Shown: positions 25,785-34,144, counted from the stretch's first letter. The stretch is DNA of 38,622 nucleotides from Microtetraspora glauca (GCA_000721275.1 JOFO01000051.1:1-38622), one strand, 5' to 3'. Program-made: numbers and translations. The notes: generated by a model from the letters alone, not told the origin.

Positions 25785-26540
25785 ATGCTGCGCGTACTGG
25801 CCGTCGACGACGAGGAACCCGCCCTCGGGGAACTGCTCTACCTGCTGCGCGCCGACCCCCGGGTCCGCACCGCCGAGGGCGCCGGCGACGCGACTGCCGC
25901 GCTGCGCCGGATCGGCCGCGCGCTCGACTCCGGGCCGGACGGCGAGGACGCCGTCGACGTCGTCTTCCTCGACATCCACATGCCCGGGCTCACCGGCCTC
26001 GACGTCGCCCGGCTCCTCGCCGGCTTCGCCCGCCCGCCGCTCGTCGTCTTCGTCACCGCCCACGAGGGCTTCGCGCTCACCGCCTTCGACCTCAAGGCCG
26101 TCGACTACGTCCTCAAGCCGGTCCGCCGCGAACGTCTCGCCGAGGCCGTCCGCCGCGTCCACGAACTCGTCCACGCCACCGCCGCGCCCCCGGCCGCCGC
26201 GCCCGCCCCCGAGCAGATCCCCGTCGAGCTCGGCGGCGTCACCCGCTTCGTCCCCGTCGACGACATCGCCTACGTCGAGGCCCACGGCGACTACGCCCGC
26301 CTCCACACCGACCACGGCAGCCACCTCGTCCGCATCCCGCTCTCCACCCTGGAGGAGCGCTGGGCCGACCGCGGCTTCGTCCGCATCCACCGCAGCCACC
26401 TCGTCGCCCTCGACCGCGTCGAGGAGCTGCGGCTCGACGGCGGCGCCACCTCCGTCCGGGTCGGCGCCACCGACCTCGCCGTCAGCCGCCGGCACGCCCG
26501 CCACCTCCGTGACCTGCTCATGCGTCGCGCCGGCGGCTGA
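25785..26540 (+). CDS. LytTR-family response regulator
   Basis: A 251-aa DNA-binding response regulator. The receiver domain (1-125) has the acidic pair Asp8/Asp9 (VDDEEPAL), phospho-acceptor Asp63 in VVFLDIHMPGLTGLD, Thr in FVTAHEG and Lys in VDYVLKPVRRE. After an Ala/Pro linker, the LytTR domain (about 147-250) reads TRFVPVDDIAYVEAHGDYARLH ... STLEERWADRGFVRIHRSHLVALDRV, the beta-rich DNA-binding fold of AgrA/LytR. It is the first gene of a cluster with a symporter and a LytS-type kinase, so its cognate kinase is very probably the gene at 28751 and its target a promoter near here. Such pairs (BtsSR, YpdAB) sense carboxylates such as pyruvate in enterobacteria. Confidence 0.93.
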   Translation: MLRVLAVDDEEPALGELLYLLRADPRVRTAEGAGDATAALRRIGRALDSGPDGEDAVDVVFLDIHMPGLTGLDVARLLAGFARPPLVVFVTAHEGFALTAFDLKAVDYVLKPVRRERLAEAVRRVHELVHATAAPPAAAPAPEQIPVELGGVTRFVPVDDIAYVEAHGDYARLHTDHGSHLVRIPLSTLEERWADRGFVRIHRSHLVALDRVEELRLDGGATSVRVGATDLAVSRRHARHLRDLLMRRAGG

Positions 26541-26616
26541 CCGGCACCCCCTTCCGGCGTACGCCCCCTTCTGCCTACACTCCACGGGCCCACCCGCCCG
26601 TCAGAGAGCGACGCCG

Positions 26617-27000
26617 ATGCCGGAGCACCCCGAGCCGCGCCGGCCCCGGCGCGAGACCGTCACCCACGCGAGCGCCCTCGGCGACCGGCCCGGCCGCGCG
26701 CCGCGCCCCCGCCCGCTGCACCCGCCGGCCCGCTCCGAGATCGACGAGCAGACCACCCTCGGCCACACCTACGTCCGCTCCCTGATGCGCAGCCAGCTCC
26801 GCGCCGCCCTCACCGCGCTCGGCGCCCTCGCCCTGCTCGTCGGCACCCTGCCGCTGCTGCTGGCCCTGCCGGCCCCCGAGGCGCTGGTGTGGGCGGTGCT
26901 CGGCGCCGGCGTGTACCCCGTCGTCTGGGCCGTCGCCCACTGGTACGTCCGCCGGGCCGAGCGCAACGAGCGCGACTTCACCGGCCTCGTCGAGCGCTGA
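26617..27000 (+). CDS. small membrane protein of symporter operon (DUF485-like)
   Basis: A 127-aa protein. Residues 1-60 are hydrophilic and basic (RRPRRETVTHASALGDRPGRAPRPRP). Two transmembrane helices follow: about 66-83 (LRAALTALGALALLVGTLPLLLAL) and 88-108 (ALVWAVLGAGVYPVVWAVAHWYV), ending RRAERNERDFTGLVER. The layout and its place just before an SSS symporter are those of DUF485/YjcH-type partners of acetate permeases, although the sequence is too plain to be sure of the family. It is 20 bp ahead of the symporter gene. A TACACT box at 26574 may give an extra internal start of transcription. Confidence 0.75.
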   Translation: MPEHPEPRRPRRETVTHASALGDRPGRAPRPRPLHPPARSEIDEQTTLGHTYVRSLMRSQLRAALTALGALALLVGTLPLLLALPAPEALVWAVLGAGVYPVVWAVAHWYVRRAERNERDFTGLVER

Positions 27001-27020
27001 GGACCGGTGGACCGCCCCGC

Positions 27021-28754
27021 ATGAACCAGACCCACGCGGTCGCCGCCGTCACCGCCGTCGTCCTCGCCACCCTGCTCATCGGCGCCCTCGGCCTGCGCGT
27101 CTCCCGCACCACCTCCGACTTCTACGTCGCCTCCCGGACCGCCGGGCCCCGGCTCAACGCCGCCGCCATCAGCGGCGAGTACCTGTCCGCCGCGTCGTTC
27201 CTCGGCATCGCCGGACTCGTCCTCGTCCAGGGCCCCGCGATGCTCTGGTACCCGGTCGGCTACACCGCCGGCTACCTGGTGCTGCTGGTCCTCGTCGCCG
27301 CCCCGCTGCGCCGCTCCGGCGCGTACACCCTCTCCGACTTCGCCGAGGCCCGCCTGGAGTCCCGGCGGGTCCGCCGGCTCGCCAGCCTCCTCGTCGTCGG
27401 CATCGGCTGGCTCTACCTGCTGCCGCAGCTCCAGGGCGCCGGCCTCACCCTGGAGATCCTGACCGGCGCCCCCGACTGGGTCGGCGGCCTGCTCGTCGCC
27501 GTCGTCGTCACCGGCGCGGTCGCCGCGGGCGGGATGCGCAGCATCACCTTCGTCCAGGCGTTCCAGTACTGGCTGAAGCTCACCGCGCTGCTGGTGCCGG
27601 CCTTCTTCCTGGTGGCCGCCTGGTACGGGGACGGAGCGCCCCGCGCCCGCTTCGACGCGCCCGCCGTGCTCCGCGAGCACACCGTCGTCCGGATCGCCGA
27701 CACCGTACGCGTCGGGCTCGACGCGCCGCTGACCGTCACCGTCACCGGCACCGTCGACGCCGTCCGGTACGAGAACCGGCCGGTCACCCTCGCGCCCGGC
27801 ACCCACCGGGTGGACGGCGGCACCGTCCTCGCCCTCCCGCCCGGCACCCCCGTCCCCGAGCGCCGCGCCGACGGCGCCGACCCCCTCGGCTGGTCCCAGC
27901 CGCTGGCCGGCGGCCGGGACGGGCACCAGCTGTACGCCACGTACGGGCTGATCCTCGCCACCTTCCTCGGCACCATGGGCCTCCCGCACGTCGCCGTCCG
28001 CTTCTACACCAGCCCGCACGGCCGGGCCGCCCGCCGCACCACCCTCGTCGTCCTCGGCCTCGTCGGCGCCTTCTACCTGCTGCCCGGGGTGTACGGGGCG
28101 CTGGGCCGCGTCTACGCCCCCGAGCTCGCCCTCACCGGCTCCGCCGACGCCGCCGTCCTCGTGCTGCCCGACCGGATGGTCGGCGGCGCGCTCGGCGACC
28201 TCCTCGGCGCGTTCCTCGCCGGGGGCGCCTTCGCCGCGTTCCTCTCCACGGCCTCCGGGCTCACCATGTCCGTCGCCGGCGTGCTCGCGCAGGACGTGCT
28301 GCCGTCCCGGGCGGTCCGGCACTTCCGGCTCGCGACGCCGCTCGCCACCGCCGTGCCGCTCGCCGTCGGCGTCGCCGCCTCCAAGGTGCCGGTCGCCGAC
28401 GCCGTCGGCCTCGCCTTCGCCGTGTCCGCCTCGTCCTTCTGCCCGCTGCTCGTCCTCGGCATCTGGTGGCGCCGGCTCACCCCGCCCGGCGCCGCCGCCG
28501 GACTCGTCCTCGGCGGCGGGTCCGCGCTCGCCGCCGTGATGGCCACCCGGGCCGGCCTCGCGCCCGGCGGCTGGCCGCACACCCTGATGGCGTGGCCCGC
28601 CGTCTGGTCCGTCCCCCTCGGGTTCCTCACCATGGTCCTGGTCTCGCTCGCCACCCCGCGCCGCGTCCCGCCCGGCACCGCGGCCACCCTCGCCCGGCTC
28701 CACCTGCCCGAGGAGTTCACCGCCCCCGTCCCCGCCCAGGAGGCCCGCCGGTGA
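27021..28754 (+). CDS. sodium:solute (SSS) symporter, carboxylate type
   Basis: A 577-aa symporter with about 13 helices. Family segments: SDFYVASRTAGPRLNAAAISGEYLSAASFLGIAGLV (the G-E-Y-x-S-A-x-S-F-L motif of ActP/MctC-type permeases), PLRRSGAYTLSDFAEARL, and FLGTMGLPHVAVRFYTSPHGRAARRTT. Na+-site serines are probably those in FLSTASGLTMSVAGVL. An insert of about 100 residues (about 204-303) between two helices is beta-rich and probably lies outside the cell. Close relatives carry acetate, pyruvate or propionate; substrate here is inferred. No good ribosome site precedes ATG 27021, but the upstream gene ends 20 bp away, allowing coupling. Its TGA overlaps the kinase GTG. Confidence 0.9.
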   Translation: MNQTHAVAAVTAVVLATLLIGALGLRVSRTTSDFYVASRTAGPRLNAAAISGEYLSAASFLGIAGLVLVQGPAMLWYPVGYTAGYLVLLVLVAAPLRRSGAYTLSDFAEARLESRRVRRLASLLVVGIGWLYLLPQLQGAGLTLEILTGAPDWVGGLLVAVVVTGAVAAGGMRSITFVQAFQYWLKLTALLVPAFFLVAAWYGDGAPRARFDAPAVLREHTVVRIADTVRVGLDAPLTVTVTGTVDAVRYENRPVTLAPGTHRVDGGTVLALPPGTPVPERRADGADPLGWSQPLAGGRDGHQLYATYGLILATFLGTMGLPHVAVRFYTSPHGRAARRTTLVVLGLVGAFYLLPGVYGALGRVYAPELALTGSADAAVLVLPDRMVGGALGDLLGAFLAGGAFAAFLSTASGLTMSVAGVLAQDVLPSRAVRHFRLATPLATAVPLAVGVAASKVPVADAVGLAFAVSASSFCPLLVLGIWWRRLTPPGAAAGLVLGGGSALAAVMATRAGLAPGGWPHTLMAWPAVWSVPLGFLTMVLVSLATPRRVPPGTAATLARLHLPEEFTAPVPAQEARR

Positions 28755-29959
28755 GCGGCATCGCCCTGGCCGCCGCGAGCGCCGCCGGCGCCGTCCTGCT
28801 CGCCGCCGGCGTGGTCCTCGGCCGGCTCACGGCACGGCGCGGCGCCCGCGCCGACCTCGACCTCGGCACCCCCGTCGAGCGCGCCACCTTCCACACCCTG
28901 CACACCGCCTCGCTCGCCGCGCCGCCGCTGCGCGCCGGGCTGACCGAGGAGACCGCGGGCAAGGCGGCCCGTCCGCTGCGCTCGCTGCTCGGCACCGAGG
29001 CCCTGTGCCTCACCGACGGCTCGGCCGTCCTCGCCTGGGACGGGCCCGGCGGTGCCCACCACCACGCGGGCGTCCCGGAGTTGGCGGCGGCGACCCTGGA
29101 GACCGGGCGCAGCCGCTCCGCGCCGACCGGCTGCGCCGACCCGGGCTGCGCGCTGCGCTGGGCGGTGACCGCGCCGCTCACCGGGGAGGAGGGGGTCCTC
29201 GGCGCGCTCGTCGCGTACGGGCCCCGGGAGTCGGCGGTGCTGGTGCGGGCCGCCACCGAGGTGGCGCGCTGGGTGTCGGTGCAGCTGGAGCTGGCCGAGC
29301 TGGACCGCTCCCGGACCCGGATGGTGGAGGCGGAGATCCGCGCGCTGCGCGCCCAGATCTCCCCGCACTTCATCTTCAACTCCCTCGCGGCGATCGCCTC
29401 GTTCGTCCGCACGGACCCGGAGCGGGCGCGCGACCTGCTCCTGGAGTTCGCCGACTTCACCCGCTACTCGTTCCGCAGGCACGGCGACTTCGCCACGCTC
29501 GCCGACGAACTGCGCGCGATCGAGCAGTACTTGGCGCTGGCCGGGGCCCGCTTCGGCGACCGGCTGAAGGTGACGCTGCAGATCGCGCCGGAGGTGCTGC
29601 CGGTCGCCCTGCCGTTCCTGTGCCTCCAGCCGCTGGTGGAGAACGCCGTCAAGCACGGGCTCCAGGACCGGGAGCGCGGCTGCCGGGTCACCATCGCCGC
29701 GCGGGACGCCGGGGCGGAGGCGGTGGTGACGGTGGAGGACGACGGCGTCGGGATGGACCCGGAGCGGCTGCGGGCGGTGCTGCGCGGCGAGCACCCGGGC
29801 GGCTCCGGCATCGGCCTGTCCAACGTGGACGAGCGGCTGCGCCAGGTGTACGGGGCGGAGTACGGCCTGGTCATCGAGACCGGTGTCGGCGCGGGCATGA
29901 AGGTGACCGCGCGCTTCCCCAAGTACCGCCCGGGGGTGCATCCTTCGCCGGCGCGCTGA
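28751..29959 (+). CDS. LytS/YehU-type sensor histidine kinase
   Basis: A 402-aa kinase whose GTG overlaps the symporter stop (GTGA). One membrane helix at 3-25 is followed by a GAF-like region (about 40-180, with CADPGC near 125). The His_kinase domain has LRAQISPHFIFNSLAAIASFVR with phospho-acceptor His206, then LCLQPLVENAVKHGLQD (N box), VEDDGVGMDP and GGSGIGLSNVDERLRQVYG. Unlike classical LytS it has only a single helix, so it may sense a cytoplasmic signal or the state of the symporter beside it. Cognate regulator: the LytTR protein at 25785. Confidence 0.92.
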   Translation: MSGIALAAASAAGAVLLAAGVVLGRLTARRGARADLDLGTPVERATFHTLHTASLAAPPLRAGLTEETAGKAARPLRSLLGTEALCLTDGSAVLAWDGPGGAHHHAGVPELAAATLETGRSRSAPTGCADPGCALRWAVTAPLTGEEGVLGALVAYGPRESAVLVRAATEVARWVSVQLELAELDRSRTRMVEAEIRALRAQISPHFIFNSLAAIASFVRTDPERARDLLLEFADFTRYSFRRHGDFATLADELRAIEQYLALAGARFGDRLKVTLQIAPEVLPVALPFLCLQPLVENAVKHGLQDRERGCRVTIAARDAGAEAVVTVEDDGVGMDPERLRAVLRGEHPGGSGIGLSNVDERLRQVYGAEYGLVIETGVGAGMKVTARFPKYRPGVHPSPAR

Positions 29960-29963
29960 CCGA

Positions 29964-30446
29964 TCAGGCGAGCCAGACGGCGAGGTGGGCGAGCGGCAGG
30001 CCCAGCCGCCAGGCGGGCAGCCAGGCGCGGGCCGTCTCGTCGACGAGCAGCCCCGGCCCGGCGCCCGGCAGGCCGTCCAGGTCGGCGGCGTGCAGCCAGG
30101 TCTCGCGCAGCGCCCGCCACGTGTCCCGGGCGAGGGCCAGGTCGGCCCCGTCGGGGTCCTCGGCCCCGGCGGCGGCGAGCCGTTCCTCCACCCAGTCCGG
30201 CCAGCCCGCCTCGTGCGCGGTGCGGCGCAGCCACTCGCCGGCCGCGGGGCTGCCGGAGAGGTGCACGGTGAGGGCCAGGACCCGCACGGAGGCGCGGTGC
30301 TCCAGCGAACCCGGGTCGGTGAGGCCGGCGTCGGTCAGACACCGGTCGGCCTGGTACTCGGCGCACAGCCAGGCCATCGGGACGGCCAGGCCCCCGCCGC
30401 TCCTGCGGCCGGCGCCGTTCGTGCTCTCGGGCGGCAACGCTCCCAC
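29964..30446 (-). CDS. hypothetical protein, 160 aa
   Basis: A 160-aa soluble, helical, tryptophan-rich protein with no motif I recognise. Typical stretches are AWLCAEYQADRCLTDAGLTDPG, HEAGWPDWVEERLAAAG and RDTWRALRETWLHAADLDGLPG. It ends in a hydrophobic patch LGLPLAHLAVWLA. The GTG start at 30446 has GGGAGAAG just ahead; a shorter start at the internal Val/Met (VPMAWLC) is possible. It converges on the kinase gene with only 4 bp between stops, with no terminator. Confidence 0.65.
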   Translation of the reverse strand: MGALPPESTNGAGRRSGGGLAVPMAWLCAEYQADRCLTDAGLTDPGSLEHRASVRVLALTVHLSGSPAAGEWLRRTAHEAGWPDWVEERLAAAGAEDPDGADLALARDTWRALRETWLHAADLDGLPGAGPGLLVDETARAWLPAWRLGLPLAHLAVWLA

Positions 30447-30530
30447 CTTCTCCCGGACGTCGGGACCCGCGGTTCTCGGGACCCCGAGCAGAGCCTCCTC
30501 CGCTCGGGGCGTCCGCGTGGACCGCTTTGC

Positions 30531-31043
30531 TCAACTCGCCGGTGTGGTTTCGGATACGTTCCCCGGCCGGATCGGTGCCGACGGGTCTGACGGGGCGGGT
30601 GGTGCGGAGGGGACGGGACGGGCCCGGGAAGGCCGCCGCCGGACGAGCGAGGCGAGCGCGGTGACGCCGACGACGAGCGCGAGCGACCGTACGGGCAGGA
30701 TCGCGCCGAAGGAGTCGTCCAGGCCGTCGATCCCGCTCCGTACGGCGACGAGCCACGCCACGGTTCCCACGAGCACCATCGCCCCCGTCCGCCGCTCCCC
30801 GCCCAGCCGCATGCCGGCCCACAGCACGAGCGGCATCACCAGCGCGGTGTTGAGCAGCGCGGTCGTGAAGACCTGCGCCGTCCCGTACCCGGTCGGCGCG
30901 CCCAGGGCGGCCGACGCCTGCCCGACGAGCGCGAACTGCAGCGTGTCGGAGAGCACGACGTGCGCGGCGCAGACGGCGATGCCGCTGACGACGGTGGCCT
31001 TGAACAGGCGGGGGAGCGGTGGCGTGGGAGGTCGTGAAGCCAT
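30531..31043 (-). CDS. four-helix membrane protein (DUF6069-like)
   Basis: A 170-aa inner-membrane protein with four helices: FKATVVSGIAVCAAHVVL, VFTTALLNTALVMPLVLWAGM, MVLVGTVAWLVAVRSG and ILPVRSLALVVGVTALASLV. It resembles the DUF6069 group by topology and the GYGTAQVFTTALLNT loop, though this is tentative. The last 35 residues are Pro/Ser rich and cytoplasmic. The ATG at 31043 is 7 nt after a TATAGT -10 box, so it may be leaderless. That box and the region upstream are covered by two inverted repeats, so this gene is likely repressed by a TetR/PadR-like protein encoded elsewhere. Confidence 0.75.
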   Translation of the reverse strand: MASRPPTPPLPRLFKATVVSGIAVCAAHVVLSDTLQFALVGQASAALGAPTGYGTAQVFTTALLNTALVMPLVLWAGMRLGGERRTGAMVLVGTVAWLVAVRSGIDGLDDSFGAILPVRSLALVVGVTALASLVRRRPSRARPVPSAPPAPSDPSAPIRPGNVSETTPAS

Positions 31044-31050
31044 GGACGCG

Positions 31051-31056
31051 ACTATA
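31051..31056 (-). promoter_or_regulatory. -10 box, leaderless membrane protein gene
   Basis: On the minus strand TATAGT ends 7 nt before ATG 31043. It overlaps the 17-bp palindrome at 31053. Confidence 0.55.
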
Positions 31057-31081
31057 CGCAGTGCGTATACATGCAGTGCAT
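31053..31081. promoter_or_regulatory. double operator over the 30531-31043 promoter
   Basis: 31053-31069 is a perfect 17-bp palindrome TATACGCAGTGCGTATA. 31071-31081 is a second, ATGCAGTGCAT, with the same GCAGTGC core; the centres are 15 bp apart. They cover the -10 box and the expected -35 region. Confidence 0.75.
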
Positions 31082-31124
31082 AGACCCCTGTCGTCCCGCG
31101 CGGCCCGGCTCGCCCCGGACCGGC

Positions 31125-31556
31125 CTAGCCCAGCAGGGCGTAGACGGCGGTGGCGTGGGCGGCGGGGTCGGTGGTGCCGTCGGCGGTCATGGTGATGTCG
31201 GCGAAGGCCATCCGCTTGCCGAGCTTGGTGAGGCGGGCGCGGACCAGGACGTCGGTGCCGACGACCGCCCGCTGGAAGCTGGTGGACTGCTGGACGGTGG
31301 TCATCGGGACGAAGCCGCCGCGGGCCGCCGAGACGGCGATGACGGTGGCCGTGTCGGCCGCGGCCATGAGGGCCTGGCCGGAGATCCCGCCGCCCTCTCG
31401 CGCCAGCCGGCCGGACCAGGGGAGGCGGAGGACGGCCTCGTGCCCGTCGACGGAGTCGACGGTGAGCCCCAGGTCCAGGACCCAGGGGGCGAAGTTGTCG
31501 GCGAGGATCTTCTCGGCGGCGGCGGGCGTCAGCGCCGCGGTGTCAGGGAGCGTCAC
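31125..31556 (-). CDS. PaaI-type hot-dog thioesterase
   Basis: A 143-aa hot-dog-fold protein. Diagnostic is GGGISGQALMAAADTATVIAVSAARGGFVPMTTVQQSTSFQRAVVGTDVLVRARLTKLGKRMAFADITM, where G-x-ISGQ-x-x-M-A-x-A-D takes the place of the HGG...D motif with the catalytic Asp. It should hydrolyse acyl- or aryl-acetyl-CoA thioesters as a tetramer. GTG 31556 is chosen; a TTG at 31592 would overlap the sigma factor gene. The start lies 4 bp after the stop of the sigma factor gene, so it is translated from the same message. Confidence 0.85.
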   Translation of the reverse strand: MTLPDTAALTPAAAEKILADNFAPWVLDLGLTVDSVDGHEAVLRLPWSGRLAREGGGISGQALMAAADTATVIAVSAARGGFVPMTTVQQSTSFQRAVVGTDVLVRARLTKLGKRMAFADITMTADGTTDPAAHATAVYALLG

Positions 31557-31560
31557 GGCG

Positions 31561-32166
31561 TCATTGTGCTGCGGCGGTCCGCCGGCGGGCAATGACGCCG
31601 TGCCGCGGCCGGTAGCCGGGCAGCGAGCGGCCGAGCTGCCGGAGGGCGTAGTGGGAACGGGACTTGACGGTGCCGGCCGGGATGCCGAGGTCGACGGCGG
31701 CCTCGTTGACGGTGAGCCCGTGGAAGTAGAGCCGGACCAGCACGGCCCGGTGTTCCGGGCTCAACTCCCGTACCGCCGCCCGGACGTCGAGGGCGGCCTC
31801 GGCGGTCTCGGTGGCGTCGGAGGGGTCGGGGGTGACCGCGAGGACGCCGTCGCCGATCTCGGCCGGCCGGGCCAGCCGGGAGCGGCGGGCGTCGATGGCG
31901 AGCCGGCGGGCGACGGTGAAGAGCCAGGGCCGCATCGAGGCGTGCGCGCCGCTGAACGCCTCGGGGTGGAGCCAGGCCCGGACCAGGGTCTCCTGCGCCA
32001 GGTCCTCGGCGCGCTGGCGGTCGCCGTAGGTGAGGCCGAGGAGGAACGAGAGCAGGGCGGGGCCGTGCTCGCGCTGGAGTTCCTGGAGCGTCCGCTCGTC
32101 GGTCGTCGCGTTCGCCGCCGCCGCCGTCGCCGCCGCGGTCGTCGTCATCGTCGCCGTCGTCGTCAT
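31561..32166 (-). CDS. ECF RNA polymerase sigma factor
   Basis: A 201-aa ECF sigma factor. Region 2: LTYGDRQRAEDLAQETLVRAWLHPEAF and RPWLFTVARRLAIDARRSRLARP. Region 4: VRELSPEHRAVLVRLYFHGLTVNEAAVDLGIPAGTVKSRSHYALRQLGRSL. The first 20 residues are a Thr/Ala run (TTTATMTTTAAAT) of no clear role. ATG 32166 has GAAGGGTGGG before it. An anti-sigma gene would be expected just downstream, but a thioesterase is found there instead; no transmembrane or zinc-binding anti-sigma is seen nearby. It is divergent from the CapA-like gene, whose promoter could be its target. Confidence 0.92.
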   Translation of the reverse strand: MTTTATMTTTAAATAAAANATTDERTLQELQREHGPALLSFLLGLTYGDRQRAEDLAQETLVRAWLHPEAFSGAHASMRPWLFTVARRLAIDARRSRLARPAEIGDGVLAVTPDPSDATETAEAALDVRAAVRELSPEHRAVLVRLYFHGLTVNEAAVDLGIPAGTVKSRSHYALRQLGRSLPGYRPRHGVIARRRTAAAQ

Positions 32167-32407
32167 GAGTGCCCACCCTTCGCCGCCCGCTCGGCGGTTC
32201 GTCGTCCGCGCCGTATACGAACGCATCCGGGCGGACGGGGACAGGGAACGGACAGCGGTCTGCGACGAACGGTCGGAACGAGCGGCGAATGGCACGGTGA
32301 GCGGTCAGCAGACGATCACGCGCGCGACATACGTCCGATTCGGTGGGGTTTGTTCTCTGGTTCGGCCCGGTCCCTTGACCGGCGGCCCGCCGGAAGGTGA
32401 ATTCGGC

Positions 32408-32421
32408 AGAACACATGTTCT
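32408..32421. promoter_or_regulatory. palindrome in the sigma/capA divergent region
   Basis: AGAACACATGTTCT has perfect 6-bp arms around CA, 26 bp before the CapA-like start and within the 280-bp divergent region. The rest of that region shows no other clear feature. Confidence 0.45.
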
Positions 32422-32446
32422 TCCGATGATCGGGGTGGCAGTCGTC

Positions 32447-33670
32447 ATGACCGCAGGCACCAGACCGGTACGCGCCAGACTCGCCCGTGCCGGCTCCACC
32501 GTCCTCGCCGGCTCCCTGCTCGCCGTCGTCGCCGCCTGCAGCCAGGGCGGCCTCGGCGGCGGCGCCCCCTCACCCGGCAGCCCGCCCGGCGGCTCGCCCG
32601 CCGGCTCGGCCGCGCCGCGCCCCGCGCCGGCGCCGAAGCCGGCCGGCTTCACCCTCGTGGCCTCCGGCGACATCCTCCCGCACGACTCCATCATCCGGCG
32701 CGCCGCCGCCGACGCCGCCGACGGCGGCTACGACTTCCGGCCCATGCTCGCCGGCGCCGCACCCGTCGTGTCCCGCGCCGACCTGGCCATCTGCCACATG
32801 GAGACCGTGTACGGGAAGAAGGGCGGCCCCTACACCGGCTACCCCGCCTTCAAGTCCCCGCCCGAGGTCGCCACCGCGCTCAAGGCCACCGGTTACGACT
32901 CCTGCTCCACCGCCTCCAACCACACCCTCGACGACGGCGCGGCCGGACTCGGCCGCACCCTCGACGCCCTCGACGCGGCGGGCGTGAAGCACGCCGGGTC
33001 CGCCCGCACCGCCGCCGAGGCCGCCCGCCCCACCCTCCTCAAGGCCGGCGGCGCCACCGTCGCCCAGCTCGCCTACACCTACGACACCAACGGCTACCCG
33101 CTCCCCGCCGGACAGCCCTGGGCCGTCAACCTGCTCGACGAGGCCAAGGTGATCGCCGACGCCCGGGCCGCCCGCGCCGCCGGCGCCGACGTGGTCGTCG
33201 TCAGCGTCCACTGGGGCACCGAATGGCAGACCGCACCCGACCAGCGGCAGCTCTCGCTCGCCCGCTCGCTCACCGCCTCCCGCACCGGCGGGCGCCCCGA
33301 CATCGACCTCATCATCGGCACCCACGCCCACGTCCCCCAGGCGTACGAGAAGGTCAACGGCACCTGGGTGATCTACGGCATGGGCGACCAGATCGCCGGC
33401 GACATGATCAACCACGAGGGCGTCTTCGACCCGCGCGGCAACCAGAGCAGCATCGGCCGCTTCACCTTCGCCCCGCCGAAGAAGCCCGGCGCCCGCTGGG
33501 AGGTCACCAAGGCCGAGTTCGTGCCCCAGTGGTTCGACACCGGCCGCGGGCGCGTGGTCAACCTCGCCGCCGGCACCTCGGACCCCCGTCACCCCGGCAT
33601 CCGCGAGACCATCCGCCAGGTCGTCCTCAGCCGCGGCGCCGACAAGGACGGCCTCACCCTCGGCAAGTGA
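32447..33670 (+). CDS. CapA/PgsA-like lipoprotein
   Basis: A 407-aa exported lipoprotein with lipobox VVAAC near residue 25 and a Gly/Pro/Ala spacer. The CapA domain, a metallophosphatase-like fold, shows FTLVASGDILPHDSIIRRA (metal-binding Asp/His), DLAICHMETVY, DSCSTASNHTLDDGAAGL (SNH), VVVSVHWGTEW and IIGTHAHVPQAYEKVNGTWVIYGMGDQI. This is the family of the poly-gamma-glutamate synthesis protein CapA/PgsA, acting on the outer face of the membrane. No capB or capC genes are near, so a polyglutamate role is not shown. ATG 32447 follows GGGGTGG; ATG 32426 has no ribosome site. Its end lies 12 bp from the stop of the opposing Usp gene. Confidence 0.88.
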   Translation: MTAGTRPVRARLARAGSTVLAGSLLAVVAACSQGGLGGGAPSPGSPPGGSPAGSAAPRPAPAPKPAGFTLVASGDILPHDSIIRRAAADAADGGYDFRPMLAGAAPVVSRADLAICHMETVYGKKGGPYTGYPAFKSPPEVATALKATGYDSCSTASNHTLDDGAAGLGRTLDALDAAGVKHAGSARTAAEAARPTLLKAGGATVAQLAYTYDTNGYPLPAGQPWAVNLLDEAKVIADARAARAAGADVVVVSVHWGTEWQTAPDQRQLSLARSLTASRTGGRPDIDLIIGTHAHVPQAYEKVNGTWVIYGMGDQIAGDMINHEGVFDPRGNQSSIGRFTFAPPKKPGARWEVTKAEFVPQWFDTGRGRVVNLAAGTSDPRHPGIRETIRQVVLSRGADKDGLTLGK

Positions 33671-33682
33671 GCGCGCGGCCGG

Positions 33683-34144
33683 TCAGGGGACGACCGTGAC
33701 CGGCCAGCGGCCCGCCTTCACCAGCCGCACGGCCACCGAGCCGACGAAGCGGTGCCCCGCCGACTCCGAGGCGCCCACCACCACGGCGTCCGCCCGCAGC
33801 TCGTCCGCCGCCCGCACCAGACCCGCGTACGCGTCGCCCCGGAAGGTGCGGAACTCCCAGCGCACCTGCCACAGGTCCTTCACGCGCTCGGCCGACGCCC
33901 GGATCTCCGCCGCCAGCTCCTCCGCGATCTCCTCGGTGGTCCCGGTCACCGGCGCGCCCAGCGAGGAGCCCGCCGCGATCAGCGGCTGGACGTAGACCAG
34001 CGCGAGCAGCGCGTTCTGCCGGCGGGCGAGCCCGGCCGCGTACGACGCCGCCCGCAGCGACGAGGCCGAGCCGTCGACCCCGGCCATGATCACCTTGGGG
34101 CCGTCGGTGCCGCGCTCGAACCGGTGGGGCTGGACTTCGCTCAC
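33683..34144 (-). CDS. universal stress protein (UspA family)
   Basis: A 153-aa single Usp domain. It begins DGPKVIMAGVDGSASSLRAASYAAGLARRQNALLALVYVQPL, the Usp beta1-alpha1 with VDGS, and ends ADAVVVGASESAGHRFVGSVAVRLVKAGRWPVTVVP, where GHRFVGSVA stands for the ATP-binding G-x2-G-x9-G-S/T loop, slightly altered. GTG 34144 was chosen; GAAGG lies too close to be a usual ribosome site. Unlike most streptomycete Usps it has one domain only. Role in stress or hypoxia is inferred from the family. The gene is divergent from the deacetylase. Confidence 0.88.
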   Translation of the reverse strand: MSEVQPHRFERGTDGPKVIMAGVDGSASSLRAASYAAGLARRQNALLALVYVQPLIAAGSSLGAPVTGTTEEIAEELAAEIRASAERVKDLWQVRWEFRTFRGDAYAGLVRAADELRADAVVVGASESAGHRFVGSVAVRLVKAGRWPVTVVP

